A DNA stretch of 37,933 nucleotides, from positions 1 through 37,933 of the IMG/VR virus record IMGVR_UViG_3300048927_000746; one strand, given 5' to 3'. Within the stretch, counting starts at the first letter, position 1, and each line of letters opens with the position of its first letter. The notes beneath the pieces were generated by a model. That model worked only from the letters and a program-made list of their open reading frames with translations. It did not search any database and had not been told where the DNA came from. The DNA comes from a virus. The translations under genes and the position numbers were made by a program. Positions 4,834 through 12,187 of the stretch are shown here, piece by piece.

Positions 4834-7536
4834 TCATGCCTTGAACACCCAGCATTTGACCGTCGCGGTGGCGCCCATGGCGCCCTGACGGACAGCACTG
4901 TTCACCGCGACGTTCGTTTCCAGGCACTTATGCCGCCGGGAATCGCGCAGCAGCGAGCGCAGAACCTTGAGGTCGGCCAGCTGCTGCGAATGGAATGCAG
5001 CCTTCGCGGCGAACTCGTTGAGGTTGATGGCGATCCGCCCCGGATCGCGCGAGTGATTGACCACCGGCATCCCGCCGTTTGTGGTTTCCAGATACTCGTA
5101 GACCTCCCAGAACTCGTTGACTAGGGCGTTGTCCGCGCTCACGGCGCTCTGGCGTTCGAGGGCGGCGGCCACCAGCGCCTCGCGGGTAGCGACCACCATT
5201 TCCTCCGGGATCTCGATCACCAGCCGCAGGGCGTCCAGCAGCGCCAGCATCTGCGCGTGATTCTTGATGACGCGCTCCATGCGCAGTTCCCCGCGCTCGC
5301 GCAGCTTGGCCTCATAGAAGCGCACGCGCTCGGCGAATTTCTCCATGACCTGGCTCTCGGCGCGTGCTGCGCGGATCAGGAAATGGCTCAGTTCCTCAAC
5401 CTGCAGGGCGTTGAGGTTGTCTGCCGCAATGCGGCTCTCGGTCGTGACCTGAGGCTTGCGGAAGTGTAGCTTGACGATACGCGTCAGGATCGCCTCGCTG
5501 GCGTCCACCGCAGCATTCTGGCTGATGACGATGGTGCCCCGGAACGGAGGTTCATAGGTGTCGTTGCCGCCGTTGCGTACGCCCCGCGTGGCGAGCGTGC
5601 CGCCGCCGTAGTAGTCCTTCAATTCATCCCATTCAAACGACTTGGCGTGCGAGCGGTCGGCGTCGCTGCGGTCGGCTTCCAGCAGCACCACTGGCATGCC
5701 CGAAATCTGGCCCATGGCGCGGGCGCGGCCGGCCTTGGATGACTTGGCCGGGTCGAAGCCCTCGTAGTCGCTGCGGCCCAGCAGCTTCCACAGGAACGTC
5801 AGCAAGGTGGTCTTGCCGGCGCCGGCCTCGCCGGTCGCCTCCAAGAACGGGAACGACTTGTGCGCGCTGCGGATCTGATTGGCGTACAGCGAGCCGAACC
5901 AGAACGTAAGTGCCACCATGCCGTGGGTGCCGAAGCACATCCATATCCACTGCAGCCACTCGTTGCGCTGCTTCTCCGGGTCACGCTGGATATACAGGCG
6001 AATCGACTTCTGCGTGGTCTTCACCCGCAGGTTCTTGAACTCGAAATAGTCCTCCGCATTGGCGAAGCTCAGTTCGCCGTCGCGCACCGCAACGTCGCCC
6101 AGGATGTAGGACTTGTGTTCCTCGCTGTAGCCGACGAAGTCGATGGTCTGCACCTTGGTGATGTCGTACAGCACGTCCCGAATGATGCAGTCCAGCTGGT
6201 GACCGGTACCGGTGAAGACGGCACCCTGCGCCATGCTGATGAGGCGCTTCTTGAACTCGCTGGCGCTGGCGACCTGGGCACCGGTAAATGTGCCTTTCAC
6301 GGGTGGCGCATCGTGCGGGAAGTTGACGCGGAAGAAGTACCAGCTTTCGTCAGTCGCTTCATGACTCTGGAAGTAGAGCGCCTCGGGATAGCAGTTGGCG
6401 ATCTCTTCCACGCTGCAGCAGGCGCGGCGAATCTTGTCGGCCTCGTCGGCGTCCAGTTCCTCGTCAGGGTCGTCCTGACGCTTGGCGCGCTCCTGGCACA
6501 GCTTGTCGAACTTGACGCTGTCAAAGCTGAACCAAAACAGGCGCGAGCGGTGTTCAAGATGGAACTCGCGGCGCTGGGTATGGCCGTACATCAGCAGCCC
6601 CTTCTCGATGGCAGACCGGACCAGCAGCACGTCGCCCTGGTAGCGGGCCTCGGTGATGTCGACATCCCACTGCGCCTGGCGCGCGTCGGCGTCATTGATG
6701 ATCGAGGCCCGAAGGTGCAGATCGTTCCAGTCGGTCTTCTTCCCCGGCTTCTGCGGGATCAGTGCGGCGCGGCTCTTGAAGCCCAAGGACTCGGCCCGGC
6801 GGGCATGCTTGCGCACGTAGTCACGCGCAGTCGGCTCGTTGTCGTAGGCCCATACCAGCACCGGCAGGTTCCCGCTGCGCTGGTCGCGGAGGGCGCGCAG
6901 CGATTCCTCGGGGTAGCCGTTGCTGGACATGCCGGATGCCGCCGCGATTCCCTGCTGCAGCAGCGCGATGGCATCGAAGATACCCTCGGTGATCCAGACC
7001 TCTTTCACAGTCGGCAGCATTGCCTCAGCAGCGGGCGCGATCCACCACACGCCAGCGTAGCTCTGGCCCGGCATGAAGCGAGCCTTCTGTTTGCCGAAGC
7101 GGTGGGCGCGGTCAATCAGGCGCTCCCAATAGCCGCCCTTGGTCAGCGGGAACCGCACCGTCGCAGTGCCTTCCTTGGACTTGCGGTCGTAGTAGGCCTC
7201 TTGCGTGTAGAGGCCACGCAACGGCGCCAGATCGAATCCACGCGAGTAGCGCAGGTAGGCATCAGCAGCGGCGTGCGGCTCCGTCTCCGTGCGCTCATGG
7301 CGCTTGGACCAGTCATCAAACAGGTCGTCGTAGACATCCTTGACGCTCACCTCGTGCCCGCACTTGGCTTGGCGGCCGCAGCGCAGCACCCATGGCTTCT
7401 GGAAGCTGGTGTAAAGCTCCTTCTGACCACAGGCAGGGCACTTGCCGCCCCGCATGTACTCGGTGCTGGGACGGTGCTTGAGGCCGTAGTCCCGCTCGAT
7501 GCGCTGCAGAACCTGTTGGCGGATGTCGTCTTGCAT
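4834..7536 (-). CDS. Phage DNA primase/helicase (zinc finger, toprim, P-loop)
   Basis: 900 residues. A zinc-binding module comes first (C33, C36, C53, C59), then a toprim primase region (about 178-275: VWITEGIFDAIAL, VLVWAYDNEP, KTDWNDLH), a long middle part, and a helicase-like P-loop at 569-577 (GEAGAGKTT) with a Walker B strand VVLLEAD near 616-621. It should lay down primers and unwind DNA at the phage origin, taking the place of P2 gpA/gpB by a different strategy. The C-terminus VKCWVFKA is almost the same as that of the KilA-N protein and is likewise followed by an overlapping ATGA. No strong ribosome binding site is visible; it begins seven bases after the gene upstream. Confidence 0.93.
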   Translation of the reverse strand: MQDDIRQQVLQRIERDYGLKHRPSTEYMRGGKCPACGQKELYTSFQKPWVLRCGRQAKCGHEVSVKDVYDDLFDDWSKRHERTETEPHAAADAYLRYSRGFDLAPLRGLYTQEAYYDRKSKEGTATVRFPLTKGGYWERLIDRAHRFGKQKARFMPGQSYAGVWWIAPAAEAMLPTVKEVWITEGIFDAIALLQQGIAAASGMSSNGYPEESLRALRDQRSGNLPVLVWAYDNEPTARDYVRKHARRAESLGFKSRAALIPQKPGKKTDWNDLHLRASIINDADARQAQWDVDITEARYQGDVLLVRSAIEKGLLMYGHTQRREFHLEHRSRLFWFSFDSVKFDKLCQERAKRQDDPDEELDADEADKIRRACCSVEEIANCYPEALYFQSHEATDESWYFFRVNFPHDAPPVKGTFTGAQVASASEFKKRLISMAQGAVFTGTGHQLDCIIRDVLYDITKVQTIDFVGYSEEHKSYILGDVAVRDGELSFANAEDYFEFKNLRVKTTQKSIRLYIQRDPEKQRNEWLQWIWMCFGTHGMVALTFWFGSLYANQIRSAHKSFPFLEATGEAGAGKTTLLTFLWKLLGRSDYEGFDPAKSSKAGRARAMGQISGMPVVLLEADRSDADRSHAKSFEWDELKDYYGGGTLATRGVRNGGNDTYEPPFRGTIVISQNAAVDASEAILTRIVKLHFRKPQVTTESRIAADNLNALQVEELSHFLIRAARAESQVMEKFAERVRFYEAKLRERGELRMERVIKNHAQMLALLDALRLVIEIPEEMVVATREALVAAALERQSAVSADNALVNEFWEVYEYLETTNGGMPVVNHSRDPGRIAINLNEFAAKAAFHSQQLADLKVLRSLLRDSRRHKCLETNVAVNSAVRQGAMGATATVKCWVFKA

Positions 7537-7543
7537 GATCGGG

Positions 7544-7762
7544 TCAGGCCTTCGCGCTGCTGCGCTTGCTGCTTTTCTGCGGGCGGTGGGGCGGTGCGGT
7601 GATGACCTCGACCTTGCCGCCGGCCTTGCGGAACGCGGCGACCTGAGCGGCCAGCGTTGCAGCGTCCTCGGCCTTCTTGGCTGGATCGGTGGGGACGTGC
7701 CCGGCAGGACCGATAACGAAGTAGGGCACCTGCGCGGTGGACCAAGCGTCGCGCTGTGTCAT
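7544..7762 (-). CDS. Small early phage protein (72 aa), unknown function
   Basis: Begins MTQRDAWSTAQVPYFVIGPAGHVPTDPAKKAEDAATLAAQVAAF and ends with a basic tail KSSKRSSAKA. The mix of a short beta strand (YFVIGPAG) and one alanine-rich helix recurs in small phage proteins next to replication genes, but no function is known to me. Its start overlaps the stop of the cysteine-rich gene upstream. Confidence 0.65.
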   Translation of the reverse strand: MTQRDAWSTAQVPYFVIGPAGHVPTDPAKKAEDAATLAAQVAAFRKAGGKVEVITAPPHRPQKSSKRSSAKA

Positions 7763-8121
7763 GGGGTGTCCTCGCCACGGTCGGCATCGCTGTCGATCAG
7801 CCCCACGCCCTTGGGCGGATTCTTGATCTCGACCACGCCGTAGTCGTTCAGTTCGATACCCGGATCGGTGGCTTCCACCACGCGGTCATCGCCGGGGGCG
7901 CAGCGGACCAGGCGCAAGGCCATCAACTGCCATACCGGGGCGGCGGTGAAGAACTGGCCGCACTCGCACTCGCACTCGCGGCCGAAGTAGCACTTTCGGC
8001 AGGCGTAGCCGTCCCGGCCGACGTAGCCGTGTCGGCCAACGACCAACCCGCCGCAGCGGATGGTGGATTCAAGGCAAAGCTTCGCCGTTGGCGACAGCAT
8101 CGCCAGTTCAAGAACAGCCAT
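7759..8121 (-). CDS. Cysteine-rich phage protein (120 aa), unknown function
   Basis: The cysteines are concentrated in residues 16-54 (C16, C23, C41, C44, C50, C52, C54), including CRKC and CECEC, which suggests one or two zinc sites. The C-terminal half has a GIELNDYGVVEIKNPPKGVGLID stretch. It is coupled by ATGA to the following gene. Position between ogr and the primase suggests a replication or regulatory accessory role; that is inference. Confidence 0.65.
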   Translation of the reverse strand: MAVLELAMLSPTAKLCLESTIRCGGLVVGRHGYVGRDGYACRKCYFGRECECECGQFFTAAPVWQLMALRLVRCAPGDDRVVEATDPGIELNDYGVVEIKNPPKGVGLIDSDADRGEDTP

Positions 8122-8133
8122 CGTTTTGTTACC

Positions 8134-8460
8134 TCAGTGGTCGGCGGGGAGCGGCAACGCGTCGAGCAGGTCGGGCTGGTTGCTGCTGTGCTGCAGCCGG
8201 TGTGCGCGCTGTGCGATCTCGCGTGCGTACGCCGTGCTGGGGGGTAGGTCGGTCGGCCTCGCATGGGGCAGGCCGCTTGGGCTGGCAACGCCGGTCAACT
8301 CGGTGTGCCCGGTAAAGGCGGCCGAGCAGACCGGGTTGGTGCAGTTGAACGAGTCGTGGCGCAGATGGTCGTGGCTCAGGTGGCTGGTGCGCTTCACCAG
8401 CGGCGACTTGCAGAAGTCGCACCTGAAAACGGTCTTCCGACGTGGGCCATATGCGGACAT
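8134..8460 (-). CDS. ogr: Ogr/Delta-type zinc-finger late transcription activator
   Basis: 108 residues. Cysteines C14, C17, C40 and C45 give exactly the C-X2-C-X22-C-X4-C spacing of P2 Ogr and P4 Delta, and the flanking RTSH..YNC.NPVCSAAF-like sequence agrees (here KRTSHLSHDHLRHDSFNCTNPVCSAAF). Ogr binds upstream of late promoters and recruits RNA polymerase through its alpha subunit. In P2 ogr lies next to D; here it is in the early operon behind the repressor, so late activation should follow early transcription. The C-terminus is about 30 residues longer than in P2. Confidence 0.9.
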   Translation of the reverse strand: MSAYGPRRKTVFRCDFCKSPLVKRTSHLSHDHLRHDSFNCTNPVCSAAFTGHTELTGVASPSGLPHARPTDLPPSTAYAREIAQRAHRLQHSSNQPDLLDALPLPADH

Positions 8461-8466
8461 GGGAAC

Positions 8467-8682
8467 TCAGCTGGCCGAGGGGTCAACGGTGCCGGCCTTG
8501 ATGCCCAGCACAACGGCGGCTTTATGCGCTTCGCCGCGGCGACCCTTGTTGCGGCCCGACAGCACCAGCCAGGTAGCCCGCGTATCGAGGTTGTGGGTGC
8601 GGGCGAACTCCGCGATGGAGACGCCCTTCTCGTCCAGTTCCTTGCGCACCTGGGGTGCGGTTTTTAGGACAGGTTTGGACAT
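8467..8682 (-). CDS. DNA-binding protein, BcepMu gp16-like (Cro-type early regulator)
   Basis: 71 residues from MSKPVLKTAPQVRKELDEKGVSIAEFARTHNLDTRATWLVLSGRNKGRRGEAHKAAVVLGIKAG. This is a single helix-turn-helix of the kind called phage-associated BcepMu gp16 family: the turn sits at RTHNLDTRATW and LSGR.KGRRGEAH follows. The start at 8682 is chosen over a longer frame because it lies just after the promoter at 8721-8749 and matches the family. As first gene of the early operon, facing the repressor, it is the likely Cro or Cox counterpart. Confidence 0.8.
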   Translation of the reverse strand: MSKPVLKTAPQVRKELDEKGVSIAEFARTHNLDTRATWLVLSGRNKGRRGEAHKAAVVLGIKAGTVDPSAS

Positions 8683-8720
8683 ATCGGTCACCAAAGTGTG
8701 ATTATTGTGTACTTGGGGTA

Positions 8721-8749
8721 ACGATAGTGCGAAAAAACGCACCAGTCAA
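8721..8749 (-). promoter_or_regulatory. Leftward early promoter
   Basis: Reading the minus strand: -35 TTGACT (8749-8744), a 17-base spacer, and -10 TATCGT (8726-8721). Transcription would start near 8714, about 30 bases before the first early gene. The spacer is almost wholly the operator palindrome. Confidence 0.8.
8727..8742. promoter_or_regulatory. Repressor operator GTGCGAAAAAACGCAC
   Basis: A perfect 5-bp inverted repeat (GTGCG/CGCAC) around six A:T pairs, placed exactly between -35 and -10. A bound dimer would block polymerase. It also lies 25 bases before the repressor ATG, so autoregulation is possible. I see no second exact copy nearby. Confidence 0.75.
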
Positions 8750-8766
8750 CATGGAAGGTACGAAAA

Positions 8767-9240
8767 ATGTCACTTACTGAGGATCCGAAGCACGGCGTGG
8801 GCGCACGGCTGCGCGTCGAGCGGGAACGACTGGGCCTGAGCCAGGACGAGATGGGCACCCGCGCGGGGAAGAACAAGAACACTCAGATGCGCTACGAGAC
8901 CGGGGTGAACTCGCCCACGGCGGCGTACCTCCACGACCTGGTCGACCTCGGCGTGGACATCGGCTATGTCCTCACCGGCTTCCCGACTGAACTGCACGAT
9001 GAAGATGCCGAGATGCTCGCGCGCTTCCGCGTGGCGTCGCCAGAGATGCGGTTCGCGTTACGCATGATGCTGACCGCTCCAAAGGAGGCCGTGGAATCGC
9101 AGGCGCAGCCGCAGGGCAGCGCGCCGCCGCTGGTGGGTGGTAACAACTCCGGCCAAGTCAATGCGGGTGCGGTCACGCAGGGCGATGTCAGCTTCCAGGT
9201 CGGATCGCGCAACAAGGGTGGCCGCAAACGGTCGAGCTGA
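8767..9240 (+). CDS. XRE-type helix-turn-helix repressor of lysogeny
   Basis: 157 residues. The helix-turn-helix runs from about residue 11 to 65: VGARLRVERERLGLSQDEMGTRAGKNKNTQMRYETGVNSPTAAYL..L..LGVDIGYVLTG. The C-terminal half has no LexA/CI-type Ser-Lys peptidase motifs, so RecA-driven self-cleavage is unlikely; it ends in a glycine/asparagine-rich stretch and a basic tail (RNKGGRKRSS). A good ribosome binding site (GGAAGG) precedes the ATG. It is divergent from the early operon across the operator, which fits the immunity repressor. Confidence 0.88.
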   Translation: MSLTEDPKHGVGARLRVERERLGLSQDEMGTRAGKNKNTQMRYETGVNSPTAAYLHDLVDLGVDIGYVLTGFPTELHDEDAEMLARFRVASPEMRFALRMMLTAPKEAVESQAQPQGSAPPLVGGNNSGQVNAGAVTQGDVSFQVGSRNKGGRKRSS

Positions 9241-9369
9241 ACATCGGTCAGCTGATACTGGCTATCGGCCAACATATCGACCGGGGCAAGGGCACCTATA
9301 GAGCCAAACGCGACAGACGCCGAAATCGTTGTCCCCCGTTCAAATTCAAATCCAAAGGAAGGAGCTTGA

Positions 9370-10758
9370 ATGAAGCCGCTGTTCGAAGGCTATTACGATC
9401 CCACTGAGGTGGAGATCCGTGCGCTATGGGAGGACGCGCTAATCGTTCTCGACACCAACGTCCTATTGAACCTGTACAGAGTCTCTTCAAAAACGCGTGA
9501 AGAGATCAAGACGCTGCTTGAATCTCAAAAGCACCGTCTCTGGATTCCTTACCAGGTTGCCGTCGAGTTCCAGCGAAACCGACTGAAAGCACTGCGGGAT
9601 GAATACGACAAGGCGAAGGCTTTGGCGGCCACAGTCAATAAGGCACATGCGACATTCCGGCAAAGCATTCAAGGCATCGAGTTTGGCGAGCGTGGCTCAG
9701 GCGAAGAAGTCGAAGCGATCATGCGTAAGATCGCGGATAGTGTCGGCGAGCTCTCAAAATTGGCTAGCGCATTGCCCGACGGATATGTGTCACCAAGTGC
9801 TGAGGATCCGATCAATACGTTTCTGACCTCCCTGCTTGACGGGCGCGTCGGGGACCGGCCGCGCGATCAGGGTGCGCTGGACGAGTGCTACAGCGAGGCT
9901 GCAGAAAGGTACGCCGTAGGGATGGGGCCGGGCTACCTGGATCAAGCTAAGGCAGGGGACCGGTACATGGCAGATGGCCTTATCTATGATCGACAGTACG
10001 GAGACTATCTTCTTTGGAAGCAGCTCTTACACCACGTCGCCGCCAATCCAAAGCGAAAAGGGGTTCTGCTTGTTACGTCTGATGTAAAAGAAGACTGGTG
10101 GCAGGATACGAAAACGGTATCTGGCCTCCGGCCCCAGCCTGAGCTGGTCATGGATATCCGGCGACGTGCCGGCGTGAGCAGTTTTTGGATGTATACGCTT
10201 GCTGACTTTGTAAAGAAGTCAAAGCAATTCCTGCACTCGAAAGTTTCCGACGACACCATTTCTGACGTCGAGCAGGCCGACTCGAACTCAGGCCTGTACA
10301 AGTTTGTTAGTGGGGTGGTCCGTGACGCGAATGCTGCGTCGGAACTTCGGGTTGTGCCTTTCACCCTGGCGTTGCCCGCAATGGCAGAGGCGCTTGGCTC
10401 TACGCGCCTGCATGCGGCTGGAAGGGGAGCCGTGGTCGCAATCAAGCATGCACCCGATGAGATCGCGGCTACGAAGTACGCTCTAATGGATGTCACGGCG
10501 CGACCGAAGAGCATGACGTCGATTGGGGATCTCAGCAGTACTGTGGATGCTGCTGTCGAAGCGCTTGGGGATAACGACTGCCTTGTGCTTTACGATGCCT
10601 TTGAGCCCCAAGATTTTTGGTTGACCGTGAGGTGGGGGGGGATGGTGGCGCGGATGGTGGCGGGACGCGTTCCATTCCTACTTGAGGTAAGGGGCGCCAC
10701 ATTGGTCGACGGGTCCATCGTATTCACTACGCTGTTGGACGAGCGATTGATCGATTGA
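9370..10758 (+). CDS. PIN-like domain protein, candidate phage-defence nuclease
   Basis: 462 residues. The N-terminal 280 residues look like the PIN_like family found in defence loci: ALIVLDTNVLLNLYR (D28), TREEIKTLL, LWIPYQVAVEFQRNR (E66), a helical insert, YGDYLLWKQLL (D212) and VLLVTSDVKEDWW (D238). These acidic residues could form a metal-dependent RNase or DNase site. The last 160 residues are a separate region I cannot assign. GGAG lies six bases before the ATG. It sits between the repressor and late gene D, a usual cargo site in temperate phages, with lower GC than its neighbours. Its last 81 bases overlap gene D tail to tail. A defence role is inference. Confidence 0.8.
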   Translation: MKPLFEGYYDPTEVEIRALWEDALIVLDTNVLLNLYRVSSKTREEIKTLLESQKHRLWIPYQVAVEFQRNRLKALRDEYDKAKALAATVNKAHATFRQSIQGIEFGERGSGEEVEAIMRKIADSVGELSKLASALPDGYVSPSAEDPINTFLTSLLDGRVGDRPRDQGALDECYSEAAERYAVGMGPGYLDQAKAGDRYMADGLIYDRQYGDYLLWKQLLHHVAANPKRKGVLLVTSDVKEDWWQDTKTVSGLRPQPELVMDIRRRAGVSSFWMYTLADFVKKSKQFLHSKVSDDTISDVEQADSNSGLYKFVSGVVRDANAASELRVVPFTLALPAMAEALGSTRLHAAGRGAVVAIKHAPDEIAATKYALMDVTARPKSMTSIGDLSSTVDAAVEALGDNDCLVLYDAFEPQDFWLTVRWGGMVARMVAGRVPFLLEVRGATLVDGSIVFTTLLDERLID

Positions 10759-11781
10759 TCGATTGAGCGATTGAAGACCATAAGTGGGATCGATGCTTCG
10801 TTCCAATTCGATGGCGGTGCGGAACCCTGCGCCGCCATCGATTGTGTGGGTCGCCCTGACCACCAGCCATTCTTTGCCGTCGATCTCCGGCTTAATTCCT
10901 GCGACGCTCACCCTCTGACCAGGAAAGAGATCGGCGCGGCCGAGTGCCAAGTTGAACGATAGCGTCGCTGTCCCGCGTGCCAACCGCTGCAACTCCGCCT
11001 TCGCGTGCTGCCGCGCCTCACTCTCGCTCGCATAGGTCTGCTGCAGCTTCTTCTCGTTCTTGGAACTGCCCACCAGCACCGCCTTGCGCCGCGCCGCGCT
11101 GCGATCACCCCAATAGGCACGCACGCCGGTCACCGCATCTCGGTCGACCACGGTGTAGCGGTGCGAGTCACCCGAGGCACGCGTCAGCGTCTGCACCGGC
11201 AGGCTGATGCCCTCCTTGGTGGTTGCACCGTCGATGGGCTTGAAGATCAGCGTGCCGGCCTTGATGGTCGCCACGGCATCGAAGCGCTTGCCCAGCCGCG
11301 TGAGCAGGTTCAGGTCGCTCTCGTTGCCTTGGTCCAGATGCGGCAGCGCTACGGCGTCGAGAGCGGGCGCTAGCGCCGCTTTCAGGGCGTGGTCACCGGC
11401 AAGGGTGCGAAGCACAGCACCCAACGTGGTGTCGTGCCAGCTGCGCTCGCGCCGGGTGCGAATTTGGCGGGTCAGATCCGCACTGCGGGCGCGAATGGTG
11501 ATGATGTCGGGCGGCCCGCTGTGTTCGGCCTCGTCGACCACGAAGGTGCCCTTGTTCACGATGCCGCTGTCGGCCCAGCCGAATGCCAGCGCCAGCGTCA
11601 CGCCGCGACGGGGCAACGCCAGGTGCCCATCATGGTCGTGCAGACGCAGGTCGACCTGGTCGGCCTCATCGCCCCGGCTCTCGGTCAATGTCAGATCGAG
11701 CAGGCGCGGTGCTATGCGGTCGGTGATGTCCACGCCGTCGAGCGTGGCGCGCCACATTGGGATCGGGTAGTTGGCACTCAT
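10678..11781 (-). CDS. D: Late control/tail hub protein GpD
   Basis: 367 residues. P2 gpD-type tail protein (T4 gp27/VgrG-like hub): PIPMWRATLDGVDITDRIAPRLLDLTLTESRGDEADQVDLRLHDHDGHLALPRRG at the start and the typical LFPGQRVSVAGIKPEIDGKEWLVVRATHTIDGGAGFRTAIELE near the end. The roughly 40 residues after IELE (SIDPTYGLQSLNRSIDQSLVQQRSEYDGPVDQCGAPYLK) are not expected in the family. They are read from a tandem repeat and the 3' end of the PIN-like gene, so insertion of that gene probably replaced the original C-terminus. The start overlaps the stop of U. Confidence 0.92.
   Translation of the reverse strand: MSANYPIPMWRATLDGVDITDRIAPRLLDLTLTESRGDEADQVDLRLHDHDGHLALPRRGVTLALAFGWADSGIVNKGTFVVDEAEHSGPPDIITIRARSADLTRQIRTRRERSWHDTTLGAVLRTLAGDHALKAALAPALDAVALPHLDQGNESDLNLLTRLGKRFDAVATIKAGTLIFKPIDGATTKEGISLPVQTLTRASGDSHRYTVVDRDAVTGVRAYWGDRSAARRKAVLVGSSKNEKKLQQTYASESEARQHAKAELQRLARGTATLSFNLALGRADLFPGQRVSVAGIKPEIDGKEWLVVRATHTIDGGAGFRTAIELERSIDPTYGLQSLNRSIDQSLVQQRSEYDGPVDQCGAPYLK
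10743..10774. repeat. Four tandem copies of [G/T]CGATTGA
   Basis: Copies at 10743, 10751, 10759 and 10767, exactly eight bases apart. They mark the junction between the PIN-like gene (stop inside the array) and the extended end of gene D. The array could be a slippage product at an insertion point. Confidence 0.9.
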
Positions 11782-12176
11782 GCCGCCGCCACCTCGGCGT
11801 CGTCGTCTGCACGCCCGAGCTGCAGCTGGAATTCGATGCGGCGCGGTGTGCCATCGGAGAAGAACTCCGTGCGGCCTTCGTTGATCGACAGGATGACGTA
11901 GGCACCGTAGACCGTGCCGTTGCCCTCTACCAGCGCCAGCGGTCGGCCCTCGGCCGCCAGCTCGCGCAGCACGTCCAGCGTGAGCAGATCCTCCGCCAGT
12001 TCGGCGTGGATCACGCCCGACAGGTCGATGGTTTCCTCACCGGGGCCGACGTACTGCCGCGCGGCCCGCGCGCCGACGCGCTCGCTGGTGGGGTGGCGCC
12101 ACGACATCTGGCGCTGCAGCTGCTGGTAGGCGGCAGTGGCAAGGGAGAAAACGAACGTGCCCAGGGACATCATCAT
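11778..12176 (-). CDS. U: Tail protein GpU
   Basis: 132 residues. MMMSLGTFVFSLATAAYQQLQRQMSWRHPTSERVGARAARQYVGPGEETIDLSGVIHAEL is the P2 gpU pattern (tail terminator that caps the tube and helps join the tail to the head). Three ATG codons follow one another at 12176-12168; the first is given, the third is as likely. It lies between T and D as in P2, with an ATGA overlap into D. Confidence 0.9.
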   Translation of the reverse strand: MMMSLGTFVFSLATAAYQQLQRQMSWRHPTSERVGARAARQYVGPGEETIDLSGVIHAELAEDLLTLDVLRELAAEGRPLALVEGNGTVYGAYVILSINEGRTEFFSDGTPRRIEFQLQLGRADDDAEVAAA

Positions 12177-12187
12177 GGTTGCGTTGC

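Noticed and set aside
4837-4927. Minus-strand frame MNALSTTDAP.. starting on the primase stop
   Set aside because: It continues antisense to the BrnTA genes with no protein character; only the overlapping ATGA is notable and is reported with the shared tail.
5860-7602. 580-codon plus-strand frame opposite the primase
   Set aside because: Antisense shadow of the primase/helicase; no recognisable domain.
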